Of a DNA stretch of 64,000 nucleotides, positions 47,266 to 59,259 are shown in pieces. Position 1 is the first letter of the stretch; every line of letters starts with the position of its first letter. Below the pieces are notes generated by a model. That model was not told where the DNA came from, did no database searches, and saw nothing but the letters and a program-made list of their open reading frames with translations. Location of the stretch: assembly GCA_963556695.1 (NCBI GenBank), contig CAUWAG010000018.1, positions 4,092,001 through 4,156,000 of the forward strand. Direction: 5' to 3'. The position numbers were made by a program, and so were the translations under genes. Source of the stretch: Anthostomella pinea. Taxonomy: Eukaryota > Ascomycota > Sordariomycetes > Xylariales > Xylariaceae.

Positions 47266-47399
47266 GGAAAGTCTCCCACCTAGGCCTCCAATGTACTATC
47301 AATCAACTGGCTCACCACTCCCTTGAAATTCCATCACTTCAATCAGACCTCACTGGCTTGATAGGCGGCAGTACCTTTGTGATGACTGCAACCATCCGG

Positions 47400-50300
47400 T
47401 GGAATGGAATTGCAGTGCGTGTAAAAGTTTTGATTGATACCGGAGCAGAGGTTTATCTTTTAGGCAGCCATTCAATCATGAGACCCTTGGCTCAACGATG
47501 GGAACTCCCTTAAAGACATTTTGATGAGCCTGTCACCCTGAATGGCTTTGGCAAGGGGCATTCACAGGTTATCAACACAGCGGTTGCAGCAAATTTCCAG
47601 ATTCAGGGAAGAACCTTCCAGGAAGCCCCTATCCTAGAAGCAGAGTTTGGACCCAGCAAGAACTTTGACCTTATTGTTGGCAAGCGGTTTTTGGCTGTTC
47701 ACAATCTCTTACCAGACTGCCGGCGGAACCGCCTATATTTCCCACCAGAACTACCTTTCCTTACCAACTGGAAGACCGACATCACCAACCCAGCTCGCCA
47801 GTGGTTAAGACAACGGGCTATCAATCCTCAGGCCCAGCAAGACATGCTCCATAGGGATTCACAGTGGGAAGAGCAAGAGAAACGCCCACAGAAGATACTA
47901 CAACGCCCTCAAGTACTGGCTACATGGGCAAAAGACCATCATCAGTCCTTGCAGGCTATGAAAGACCAGCTAGCAGGACGGGACCGCCCGGTATCCTTGC
48001 AAAAGACTTCGCTACGCCAGGCTGTTCATCCTAAGGTTAGCAAAGACGCAATAATGAACGTTCTGGGCGCGGATATCCACCTAGTCTTAGGAAGTACCTT
48101 CTTTAGACAGGCTAGTCACCGTCAGAAGGGGCAACATCAACGACACAGCTACGGAAATGTGTTCTCCTTTTTGGTATATGAGCTTGATCAAGCTATTAAT
48201 TACTCTATTAATAAAAAGGACTTAGAGACTCAGCACCTGCTACGCAGCAGGCTTCCCCCAGAGGCACAAGATTTTATGGATATGTTTTCCAAGACAGAAA
48301 GCAACGAGCTATCCCCTTTCCGCAAGGATATTGACCACAAGATCGAGCTCAAGTCAGGGGCTAAGACTCTTCGTCTGCACCCCTTATATAGCATGAAGGC
48401 CGACCACCTTATTGCCCTCAAGCAATATCTGACGGAACACTTATGCAAGGAATGGATTGTTCTTAGTGGAGCAGAGTATGGGTCCCCTGTTCTCTTTGCC
48501 AAAAAGCCAAATAGAGGCTTGCGTTTCTGTGTTGACTACCGCGAGCTCAATGCTCAGTCAAAAAAGGACCGCTACCCACTGCCATTAATCAGCGAAACTT
48601 TGGAACGTCTATCTAGCGCTAAACTGTTCACCAAGCTGGATATCAGGGCGGCTTTCCACCGAATCCGCATGGATCCAGCCTCTGAAGATCTCACGACCTT
48701 CCGCACGCGCTTTGGTCAGTACAAGTACAAAGTGCTCCCTTTTAGACTTTGTAACGGCCTAAGTACCTTCCAGCGATATATCAACAAGGCCTTGTTCCCA
48801 TATCTGGACGAGTTCTGTACAGCCTATGTGGACGATATCCTGATCTTCTCTGCAGACCCATTGGAACACTGGGACCATGTCCGCAAGGTCCTCCAGAAGC
48901 TCCGGGAAGCTGGCCTCCAGGCTGACATCAAGAAGAGCGAGTTTGCTGTCACATCAACAAAATTCCTGGGATATATAATATCAACCAGTGGCATATCAGT
49001 TGATCAAGCCAAGATTGCTGCCATGAGGGACTGGGAAGAGCCTAAGACTGTTAAAGAATTACAGTCTTTCTTGGGATTCTGTAACTTTTATCGGCAATTC
49101 ATAGACAGTTTTAGCAGGATAACTAAACCTCTTCACCGTCTCATTGTGGCAACCAAGTACCTATGGACCAAGGAACAGCAGAGAGCCTTTGACAACCTAA
49201 AGGCTGCCTTATGCTCAGCTCCCTTGTTCTCACATTTCAAGGAAGCAGCTTCTATCAAGCTGGAAACAGACGCTTCAGATGGTGTAATCTTAGCAGCCCT
49301 TTCCCAACAGGATGAGCAAGACAACTGGCATCCAGTGGCCTATTTGTCGCGAACTATGAATGTAACAGAGTGCAACTATCCCATCCATGACAAGGAACTA
49401 TTGGCAATTGTCTATGCCATGTGAGAATGGAACCACATGCTCACTGCCCTTCAGCATCCCTTTCCTGTTTTCATAGATCATCAGGCACTCCAGTACTTTG
49501 TCATTAAGCGACAGCTCAATGCTCGACAAACAGCCTGGAGTGAGGATATCTCGGGCCTGGACTTCACCATCTCTTTCCGTCCAGGTAGGGAGAACCTGAT
49601 AGCTGATACTCTATCACGGAAAGCTGTAGATCTGGCTACACAAAAGGCCATCAAGGATGAAAGTCGCCGCCAGATCCTCCTACCTGTTGAAAGGTTCAAT
49701 GGACCCGTTGACCTGCCTGTGACCGACTCGTCATCTAGTCCAGACGACAACCTGGTATATGCCATTGTGGCCACCTTGAAAGCCAACAACCAGGACCCAG
49801 ACGGTTCTCTAGAAGGTGTTCAGCTTATTGATGCCATCTTAACAGCCAACCGCTCTTCAGAGACCCTACTCCTTGAGCGGGAAAAAGCCAAACACAGTCA
49901 GCAAGGTTATAGTCTTGTTGATGGCTTATTATTGAAAGAGGGACGCCTTGTGGTGCCTGATGAGGGGCACCTACACACACAACTTTGTGATGAGATTCAC
50001 AGACTACCTTCCCGTGCACACCCTGGTCGGAACAAGATGCGTGCCTTAGTAGCAGAGCGTTATTCCTGGCCTGGTATGGGTGCTTTCATAGACCGCTATT
50101 GCGCTCATTGCCCAGAATGTGGCAGAGGCCGCAATTCCCGTCTTAAGCCAGCCGGCTTGCTACAGCCTCTGCCTATACCAGATCGTCCTTGGCAACATGT
50201 CTCTATGGACTTCAAGACCATGCCAAAAGACAAGCTAGGCTATGACACAATCTATGTGGTGGTAGACCGACTAGGCAAACGCCCGTGGTCTATTCCAACA

Positions 50301-51413
50301 TATAAGACATGTACAGCCAAGGACCTTGCCACCTTATACTTCAATGGACCTTGGAGGGTCTATGGCACCCCTGAGACTGTAACTTCAGACCATGGTCCCC
50401 AGTTCATTGCTGCCTTTTTGGATGAACTAGCCAAGCATACAGGAATGGACCTACGCCGCTCTACTGCAGAGCACCCTCAGATGGATGGTCAGACAGAGAT
50501 CATCAACCAGTTCCTCCAGACCAAGCTCCGACCCTTTATAAGCCATTTTCAGGATGACTGGTCTCAATTGCTGCCCTGTCTGGATTTTACTTATGCCACA
50601 CAACCTCATGCAAGTACTGGCTTATCTCCAGCTGAGGTTGAAATGGGGTTTCTTCCAGTAATGACGTTTGACTGGGATAAACGCAGTCCTCTCTCAAGAA
50701 AGACGCCTATTACAGAGCAGCTGAGTCGTTCAGACGCTCAAGAGTTTGCTGAACGCCGGGCACAGGCTGTGGCATGGGCCAAAACCAACCTCTTCAAGGC
50801 ACAAATAGAGTACAAGAAACAGGCTGACAAATCCTGACGACCAATCGACTGGAAGCCAGAAGATATGGTATATGTCCGCAAAGGAGCATGGCGCACTGAC
50901 CGCCCACATGATAGGTTGGACAACCCCTATATGGGACCATATCGGGTTATCAAACAGGTCAATGAGAATGCCTTTGAGATTGACTTACCCCCTGGGATAA
51001 ACGCTCATTGGGTTATCAATGCAAGCCGCTTAGTACGGTCACCAAATAACCCTGTCCCAGGTCAGGTGATCCCTCCACCGCCTCCCGTCAACGTGGATGG
51101 GGTTCCTGAGTGGGAAGTTAACAAAATTCTGTCCTCCCGCCAAACCCGGGGCAAGCTGGAGTACCAGGCTGAATGGACAGGTCATGATCCTGACCCGATG
51201 TGGTACCCAGCAGCTAACTTCAGAGGCTCAGCTGTACGCGTCAAAGAGTTCCATGAGGCAAATCCCAAGGCGCCAGGTCCACCTCAAAGGTTACAGCAAT
51301 GGATAGAGGCTGCTGCTGATGATCAGGACCTAACTGATCATAAGGAAGACAACTTGCCTGTAAGGGGCTCTGCACAAGGAGTAAGAAGAACTCGTAAGAA
51401 ATCATCGTCGTAA
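47400..51413 (+). pseudogene. pol: Retrotransposon pol (PR-RT-RH-IN-chromodomain), stop-interrupted
   Basis: Polyprotein remnant in one frame. Protease has LIDTGAE near 47430. Reverse transcriptase shows FCVDYRELNAQSKKDRYPLP, KLDIRAAFHRIRM and the YVDD box (AYVDDILIFS, near 48820). RNase H begins KLETDASDGVI. Integrase has the HHCC zinc region (RAHPGRNKM, CAHCPECG), then the catalytic pattern MDF, VTSDHGPQF and a Glu in MDGQTEI. It is followed by a GPY module (NPYMGPYRVI) and a chromodomain (PEWEVNKILSSR, LEYQAEWTG). Stops: TAA 47511, TGA 49422 and TGA 50835, all explicable as C-to-T changes. No frameshift was needed to follow it. Confidence 0.92.
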
Positions 51414-51424
51414 ACCGACTTTGA

Positions 51425-51439
51425 TAAGGGGGGGAGTAG
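51425..51439 (+). other. Polypurine tract
   Basis: AAGGGGGGGAG followed by TAGT sits directly before the 3' LTR, where plus-strand DNA synthesis of LTR elements is primed. Confidence 0.75.
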
Positions 51440-51662
51440 TGTGACGGCTGTGGCGGCCTGCACAGACCTTCCCACATAACAAGTGGATACCTCCTAATAG
51501 GGGAAGGATCTGACTAGAGGATCCCCTTAAAGAGGCAACCTCCCACTGTACCTATCTCTCTCTCTCTCTTCCTTCCCTCTTTAGTCTTGATATTCTCGTC
51601 AATAGAGTAATAGCTGCTTGCTGCTGGCCATGTCCCAGCTCCTCAGTACGCTCGCCGTGACA
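51440..51662 (+). repeat. 3' LTR of the Ty3/gypsy element
   Basis: 223 bp, the same length as the 5' LTR with nine differences, all transitions. It keeps AGTCTTGATATT and the TGTGACGG / GTGACA ends, and is followed by the AATAG target duplication. Confidence 0.95.
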
Positions 51663-52262
51663 AATAGCGTTTATAATAGTTTAAAAATAATTATTATATA
51701 GCTTATAATAAAGTAGTAAATGTTATATATATATAAATAAAAATGGTTACGTCTAGGTTTAAATTATATAATACTTTTAATTATAGTAGTAACTTTCCGT
51801 ATTTTAAAAGCCTTGCTTATATATATAATACTTTTTAAGTTTATAATATATAGTTAAATATTAACTAATTTTTCGACATTTTTAACGGAACTTATTAATA
51901 ATGCTTATAATTATTATATTATCGAATATATTATTTATACCGTAATGTTACGAACATAGCTTATTAATATAGGCATTATTTCTTAAGCTAGTTTAAATAG
52001 GTTAGTATTAAAGATTTTGAATTTTACCGGTAAGTAATACGGTGTAATGTTAAATATTATTCGATATATTTTTTAACTTTTAAAGAAAATAGATTAAATT
52101 TTTCGATGCTTATATACGGCACCTTGTATTAAATATATATAATCAACGCATTTATAAGAAACCCTTGCCTTTTTATTATTTAAAGCATGTTTTAAAAAAG
52201 GCTATATGTCTATTTAACCCTTTAAGTTACTGTAAATAAGTTTATATTTATATAAGAAATAA

Positions 52263-52456
52263 TATCACGATGCCTGTGGCGGTGTATTGTAATCTGTGAT
52301 TGATTACGAAAATAACGAGGTGGGAGAAAAGGAACAGATGTGCGTACAGCCGAGGCTGCAGCATATATGGTGTTCCTGGTCTCCTTATCTAATCTACACG
52401 TGACCTGATGACTAAGCATCTATCCATCCAGGTAGATACGGCTGTACACCGTCACA
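52263..52456. mobile_element. 194-bp solo LTR-like element
   Basis: Normal-composition island flanked by AATAA on both sides (52258-52262 and 52457-52461). It ends CCGTCACA and starts TATCACG, which would be TGTCACG before a RIP-type G-to-A change. Size, TG...CA-like ends and the 5-bp duplication fit a solo LTR unrelated to the 204-bp family. Confidence 0.6.
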
Positions 52457-52639
52457 AATAAGGGATCCAATTGAAAACGTTAAAAATTTAAATAGCTAGA
52501 CTTAAAATACGTTGCTTATTCTTGCTTATCTTGAAAAGGTATTTACTTATCGGTTCGTTTTAAAAGATTTCGATATAAATAAGGGTTTAAAAAGTTTAAG
52601 GTTTAAAAGTGAGATTTATTATATTAATAACTGTGAGAT

Positions 52640-52842
52640 TCTAGAAGCGTCACAAGCCTTGGTGGCGTGAGCGGTCGCTGCAAATGTTGTTGTCATTCTC
52701 AAGTATGCTTGGCAGGGCTAATCTACAGCTAAATACTATACTGCACCATGCCAGGGTGGATCCACTGTTTCCTTGACAACACACTAGTGGGTACTACACC
52801 TAAAGGCACCATATCTGAGATCCAACATCTGACATTCAGTTA
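52640..52842. repeat. Unassigned normal-GC island
   Basis: About 200 bp of ordinary composition between AT-rich flanks. No coding signal, inverted ends or target duplication could be fixed. It may be another solo LTR or a piece that escaped RIP. Confidence 0.3.
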
Positions 52843-53429
52843 ATTATTTTTAAAACACAATTAAAGCTAATAAAAATTACATAAATTAATTAACGTAAAT
52901 AATATACACAAATTTAATAAAATTATATAAGCCGTCGTACAAAAGTATTTATTGAATTTATAAATAATAAACCGTATAGTTAATAAAAAAGAAAAGAAAA
53001 ATTACAGTATAAAGGCAGTACGATAAAAATGCCGATATAATAGAGTTAAATACTTATAACTAGGTGTTTAAAATTAAAAACTGACTATTTTTTAACGCGT
53101 ATTATATATCTAATTCTTTTTAAAGTAATGTTTACTGCTTGAAGCTTAAAATCGACTAAATATATTAAATATACGACCATGCTTTCATTAAAATATAATA
53201 AACTAATCTTTAAAAAGCTTATATTAAATCTTTAAAGTTTATATATATTAATAAATAGGCTTACCATAACGAAATAATGTTTTTAATTAATCATTACAAC
53301 ACTTTATATAAAATATTATATTATAACGTATAAATTTAGCCAGTGTTAAATCCGATTTCGTTCATATATTTAATATTTAAGGCTTTTAACCATAATATAT
53401 ATAAGTTTAAGCTAGATTTTAATGATTTA

Positions 53430-53685
53430 TGTGATGGTTCCACCGTCCATCAGGTCTAACGATGGTCTACATGGTCCCCGGGTCACGTGACTAAGCACGT
53501 GACTGATTGGACAACAGGTTGATCCATGACCTGGTGGGTTTGATGGGGGACGACTGCCCATATCTAGCTGTCCACCAATTTGGGTGCATCTCTATATCTT
53601 TTCTTTTCTTCAACCGGAGTTTGTTATATATCAATAGTTAATAAGGGTCCCTGTATCCTTGTAACACATTTACGGAATCGTGACA
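53430..53685. repeat. Solo-LTR-like island with promoter-like core
   Basis: 256 bp of normal composition starting TGTGATGGTTCC and ending AATCGTGACA. It includes a TATATC plus CT-rich stretch like the transcript-start region of the full element. Flanks TTTAT and CTTAT differ by one C/T, so a RIP-altered target duplication is possible but unproven. Confidence 0.45.
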
Positions 53686-54760
53686 CTTATTAAAAAATTT
53701 AATCATTTTTACGCTTAATTAAAAGCTTAAATAATATCCGTTAATCTTTCAAACGCGATATTAACAATAATTTTAATAATAATAAAATCTCTTTTATATT
53801 AATCTTTAAAAAATCCTACTTAACTTTATATATAAAAACTAGCAAGAAGTCTTTATACTTAATCTTATTCTTTCAACTTTTAAAATGATTCTTTTTTTAA
53901 AAATAGCCTTTATTATTAGCTTTGTAAACGCCTTTATACTAAGGACACTATAATATTTACCAAGTTTAACTTATACTTTTTTGAAAACTTATTATTCAAA
54001 TTTAAATTAAATGAAGAAAATGAAAAGCTGCTGTTAAAATTACTGCCGTTTACTTTAAACCCGTCGTTAATCTTAAAGGTTATTAAAAAAGCCGTTACTT
54101 ATAAAATTAAAAAGTAATTTAAAGCGGGATTTCTCGCGTTTTTTCATGGGTTTATCTTTTTTATTATCATTAACGTTTTTTAAATAACGTTCAAAAGCTA
54201 CCTAGTTTTTTTGTTTAACTTAATAATCTTCGGTTTATCTTCCTTTAAAATTTTAAGTCTTTTTTATTTTATAAAGCAGTATTTGCTATCTTTTAATTTT
54301 CTTTTATTAAATAAAAACTTACACGCTATTGTTTTCATTTTCAATTGCTGTATCGAATAATTTAATTATTAAAATGATCTTTCGTTTTTATAAAGTACTT
54401 ATTAACTCTTTTAATTTGTTAGTAAAAAACCTAATTTTTAGCCTCTTTTATAAACCATAGCTTTTTGTAATTAATAAGCTTTTTATTGTTAATAGCAGAT
54501 AACTTTATGTTATTTTCGTATTTATTTACGTTATTTATAATACTTATTAACTCTCAAGATCTCTACATGAAAAAAACGACCTTATATCGTATAATCAATT
54601 TTACAAAGTTTAGAAGTTTTATATTTAATTAACGTCTTCATAATATGATGATAAACAAGCTTAACGATAATAACGTATACTTTTGAATTCGTAAGGGAAA
54701 ATAAAAAATTAATTTGTATATAAATATAACGCTTTTGAATATTTAAGGTTTTATTACGTT

Positions 54761-54964
54761 TGTTGGATCCATGCGATTCCAGACTGCAAACAATCTATAC
54801 CAGGACCCACATGTATGATTAGATAAGATAAGATAGTGGATTGAGAGGGCACTTGGCCAGACCTTCGAGTCCAGCTAGATTCCTCTCAATCCAACCATCA
54901 GCAACATCATGACCTTGACCCCATACTCGAGTATTATGATTGATCGTTCAAGCCTGTTCCAACA
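54761..54964. mobile_element. 204-bp solo LTR, copy 2, in the AT-rich block
   Basis: Same element as 19848-20051, same length and TGTTGG...CCAACA ends, flanked by ACGTT (54756-54760 and 54965-54969). It differs from copy 1 at scattered positions but is not AT-degraded, so it inserted after the surrounding DNA was mutated or escaped RIP by its short length. Confidence 0.85.
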
Positions 54965-55690
54965 ACGTTATAATATAAGATATTATTAAATAAAATATAT
55001 ATATATATAAGTATAAGTAACACTTTTATTCGTAATTATATAATTATTTATTATAAATAAATTTATATTTAAATAAATTTATATTTAAATATAGTTATTA
55101 AGTATTTAATTAGTATAACGTTAAAACTATATTTAATTAGTATAACGTTAAAACTATAATGTAACGGTTATTAATTAACCGTTTCTAAAGCTTTAAACCC
55201 ACTTTAAATCCACTTAGTTTACGTATAAACCACTTGCAGCTATATTACCTGCACCACTTTATTTAACATTAAATAATAAAAGATAATTTAGGTTAGAATC
55301 CTAACGTAATGTTATTTAAACGATATATTATTAATACGTTTTAATATTTAATATATCGACCGAGATTTTTTTCCTTTTAATTTACCGGAAATAATAAATA
55401 AAATAAAACTGTATGAAAAGATTCTCGCTAATTATATCAAAAAATTAAATTGAATTTCTTGTATTAAGAATTGAGAATAAATATATCGTTCATATAATAC
55501 GAAAATACGAAAAGATTTAAACTAATAAGTTATATAGCGGTATTAGAAAGTAAAGTGTTAAACTATATAAGTCATAAAAATTGCCGGTTACTAAAAGTTA
55601 AATCTTAAATTAACACGCTTTTACAACATAGATTATAAATGTAAAAAACAAAACGATAAGCAAATAGTTCGGATTTATAGCGACGATTTG

Positions 55691-58600
55691 ACGTCGAAAT
55701 TGGAAGGAAAATCGTCGTCGGTGTGGATCCCAGCCACTGGATCCAGCCACCAGTACCTTATCGGATCTCCTGTCATCCAGGGCGTTCTACGATAAGGTTA
55801 CCTGGGATGGCTGCCCCAGGTGACAGGTACCAACCCACTGTAATTTAGGTATTTAGATACTTCTCGGATGGGATCCCTTCCCATCCGAACTTAACCAAGC
55901 ACCAACCAGAATACAGATCATCCCAACCAAGACTTGTGATAGATCTCCGTTCTGGTTCCGTTACCATAAAGGCACATCGGTACGAAGCGGCATATCGAAT
56001 GGATCGGGCGATTGTTATCGGCGTCGGCGTCGGCGCTCCGAACGGGGAAAGAGCCCATAAACCTAGCACGAAACGCCTGCGTGGATTGATGGCAGGTGGA
56101 GGCAAGTCGGTGGTAAGTACATAGTCCATGTGCCTCAGCCGGGAGCAAATGTGTCAGGTTCCTAGCAAAGGCCCCAAGGCAGACTCCATGTCCAACATCC
56201 TCAGAAATACCAAAGCTCCATAGATCTGCACAGACCTGACATACCAATGACAGGTCTCTGATGCCTTGTGGCCTGTATTGGTTCAAGAAACATACCCAGG
56301 GATCATTTGGACCACCCTGCGCTTTCAGAGCAGCCTGTTGAGGTATATTGCTGCACTTCCAGTTGTGTTATAGCTGTCGAGGCCTGTTCGTCCTGTCATT
56401 GTACTATCATTGTAGAAAACTGGCCCGAAATTTTGTCATAGGCACCGACAATGTGTCATACAGTGCGAATATGGCTCATATGATTGATATTCGTGTATTT
56501 AGTGCTGGTGGTCTTGATGATTGTGCAGTCTCTGTTGGTGGTTTTGTGGCCCCTATGATGGCCCCTGATGAGTGCACCGCCACCTCCCTAACGCCACGGT
56601 GGCTTACGCGCCATTCAACCCAATGCCCAGCCGCGCTCCATCCTCGGACATCATCATGCAACGTCAGGAGCAGCAACATACTCCCTCAGGGGATGGTCTG
56701 ATAGTTGCCAAGCATTCCAGCAGTTCTGTAGTGGGTGCTGTCGCCTTTGGCGCAGCTCCGGAGGAGAATCCGCTTGTTCTAGAAGGACAATGTCAGAAGG
56801 CCAACCATATGGGGGGATGATGACTTGTTGTTCTGCAAGGGGCGCGCGGGGTGCCAAGCAGCATGCCTTTCCCGGTGGGGGCCTGGGTATGGGGAGGAAT
56901 ATATGGCGCTTTAGCAGGACATCACTTAGCAGGTACTCATGAACCCTGGGCCTCGGGGCTGTTAGATGACTAATACAAGCATCACCGCAGGTATCATATT
57001 TAGGTAGACGAGGTAGATCCGGCCGTTGTTGTGTTGGATGTTTTAGTACGTACGTCCTACTCTCGGCGCGATACGCAAGAAGAGACGACTGCACGCATTC
57101 GTGGTGTACGTACATCCCTTCTACACCGTCGTCAAGCCTCGCCGCGCGGCCCGACCTGCAGGTGGTGGGAACCGGCGGGCGTGCTGAAGTAGCTAGACCA
57201 CTACAGTTTCGCGCAGCTGGCCGAGGAGGACGGCGTCGGCGTCGGCGTCGTCTAGGGGTGGCGGGCGACGAGCCAGGGATGTACGGCCGGGTATGTATCT
57301 GAGCGGTACGCTGTTGGTGGCTGTGGTAGGTGGCAGTGAGATGGGAGGGCTGCGCAGGAGACGTCGAGGCGGTCTACTGAACGGGTGCTGAGGGATCCCG
57401 GGCAGTATGTCGCGGCAAGGGTGATTGCGAAGTTGGCTGCTGTAGAGTCTGCTTGTTAGTACGGTACGCCTAGCTCGCAGTTGCTATCATATGGGGGTTG
57501 ATGAATCATAAAGAAGATGAAGGAGCCTCTCATTGAGGTTTATGACGCAATGAAAATCTGGCACTGGCACTGGTACGGAAAGAAGTCAAGTAGTCGGAGT
57601 ATGAAATCGGATGGCTCAGGAGAAGGACGAAATATGGCACTCAACACATCTCTTTCGATATGGCACCTGATGGCAAGCGGCGCTTTGAAGTTTCACATAT
57701 CTCAATCTACTGCCTGTAGCTTGGATCACAAAATTCTTTGCAGGAGCGTCTGGGCCTTTCTGGGGAGTTCTTGAGCCTTTGACTGGACTCCCTGTCAAGA
57801 GCCTTGTTTCTTTGAGTCGCCAAGTGTTCGTTACTGCCTAGGTAGGTAGGCTTCTGGGTGTAATTGAAGCACGGGCCAAGCTCGTTGACCAGAAGGGGAA
57901 CCAGCATTACTTTGTTTATGTCAAGGACCTAGACGCAAAAGTGAATATAAGGAGAGAGTGAGCCTCTCTTGGTAAGTTCATAGACAATCGTGCATATAAT
58001 CGTTCATTTTCATGATGAAGGAATGTTACACCCCTTGAGCCCGGTGCCCTCGGGATGATAAAATGGTGCACACCAACGCCTCATATGCTTGCTGAAAGTA
58101 TTCTGTACTTCTATTGATCTTGTTGCGTAGCACCAGATATCCATGTGGTTGACCTTATTAGACGTTGAAATGCTTCTCTCTGCATGTTACACTGAGCCCT
58201 CATAAGTCTCCGCAGACCACCGTCCAGCAAACAACGATATATCTATCGTAATTAGAATAAACACGCTGGCATAAGCATTAAAAGTGTCGTGTAACATTAT
58301 ATATGCTCATTCCAATAGGCTTGTTCCAATAGGCTTATTCCAATAGGCTTATTCCAATAGGCTTATTCCAATAGGCTTATTCCAATAGGCTTATTCCAAT
58401 ACTTTAATTCTTTGCGGGTGATGTGGAATTTTATCGACATCAATGCGCGTACGGAGGCTTATGAGGGCTGAGTGTACCCCTGGAGGAGACATGGAGATGC
58501 ATGAGATCGTAATAGGGAGGAAGTCCGGTCTTGGGTGCTGGTCATGTGGCAAGGCTCAGTAATTTTCTTGATGGTACTGTTGCAGTGTGGAGAGTAGGTA

Positions 58601-59259
58601 TGGCTTTCTACTGCCTTTCAGCGCAAGGAGGGACCAAGGCTGACAAGAGCCATGGACGGTTACTGCTAAAGGCACATAATCCGCTTAGAAAGGGCAGGAT
58701 AATGTCAACACTTTTGGTCTGCTTCTTAGCAGCGAATGGTGTTGTGGTTAACTGGTTCATTCCTTTGCCTTGCTGCTGCCTATACCCGCCCTTTCTTCCC
58801 CTTTACCCCCAATGCCAAGTCATTTGATCAGTGCACTGGATAGAAAATACATAAGTTCGAACTTGTACTTTTGCTGGAGGTGAATCTGGTTGCCTTGGGC
58901 TACAACTGAAGTACCGAGGTATCCACCAGGGAGAGCCCGAATTTGGTTGCCCGGCTGGGTTGTTGCTGTACAGGCAACGCACCACCACGATCCTTCTCAT
59001 GCCCAATAACCACCACAGATCGCCTGGTCGTCCTTTTGGTTCCATACAGCCTATGCGAGGACTCGATGTCTGAGGCCTGCAAGGAAATCTTGCACAATTG
59101 ACCATCTGCACCTCAGCTCCCGAATGATCTCACCTGTCTCCCAAGCACACGCACACCCTTGATTCACCACGATCCGAGGCATCTCGATTTTTGCAACGGG
59201 CGTTCCTCCAACTCACCTACCTTGCATCGCATTCATTCAATTGCCAACTGACCTCGGCG
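55691..59259. other. Gene-free interval beside the AT-rich block
   Basis: 3.6 kb of mostly normal composition without a recognisable gene. Short inverted segments occur near 55745-55830 (CTTATCG ... CGATAAG). A 14-bp minisatellite lies at 58309-58400. No tRNA, transposon ORF or conserved domain found. Confidence 0.5.
58309..58400 (+). repeat. 14-bp minisatellite
   Basis: Six full copies plus one partial copy of ATTCCAATAGGCTT. Only the second copy differs, by G for A at its first base. Non-coding in both directions. Confidence 0.95.

Larger units (their letters stand above)
45411..51662 (+). mobile_element. Ty3/gypsy chromovirus, complete but inactivated
   Basis: 6252-bp LTR retrotransposon with two 223-bp LTRs, the 5-bp target duplication AATAG (45406-45410 and 51663-51667), gag, pol and a C-terminal chromodomain. 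Domain order gag, protease, reverse transcriptase, RNase H, integrase and the chromodomain place it among chromoviruses. The primer site matches the element's own LTR, as in the Tf1/sushi type. The LTRs differ at nine sites, all transitions (about 4%), and the coding region carries several stops, so it is dead but much younger than the AT-rich DNA around it. Confidence 0.95.
43790..55690. other. AT-rich, probably RIP-mutated repeat block
   Basis: About 5.7 kb in total of very AT-rich, TpA-rich sequence with stops in every frame (43790-45410 and 51663-55690), broken by islands of normal composition: one full LTR retrotransposon and several solo-LTR-like pieces. The sharp edges and loss of coding capacity match the RIP-type C-to-T mutated repeat islands of Pezizomycotina. 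No gene is intact in it. Likely heterochromatin. The original elements under the AT-rich parts cannot be recognised by eye. Confidence 0.8.

Noticed and set aside
55840..55960. Weak resemblance to the 3' part of 5S rRNA on the minus strand (GGTTAAGTTCGGATGGG)
   Set aside because: The rest of a 5S gene, its internal control region and termination run do not align; part of the match is a simple palindrome around GGATCC.
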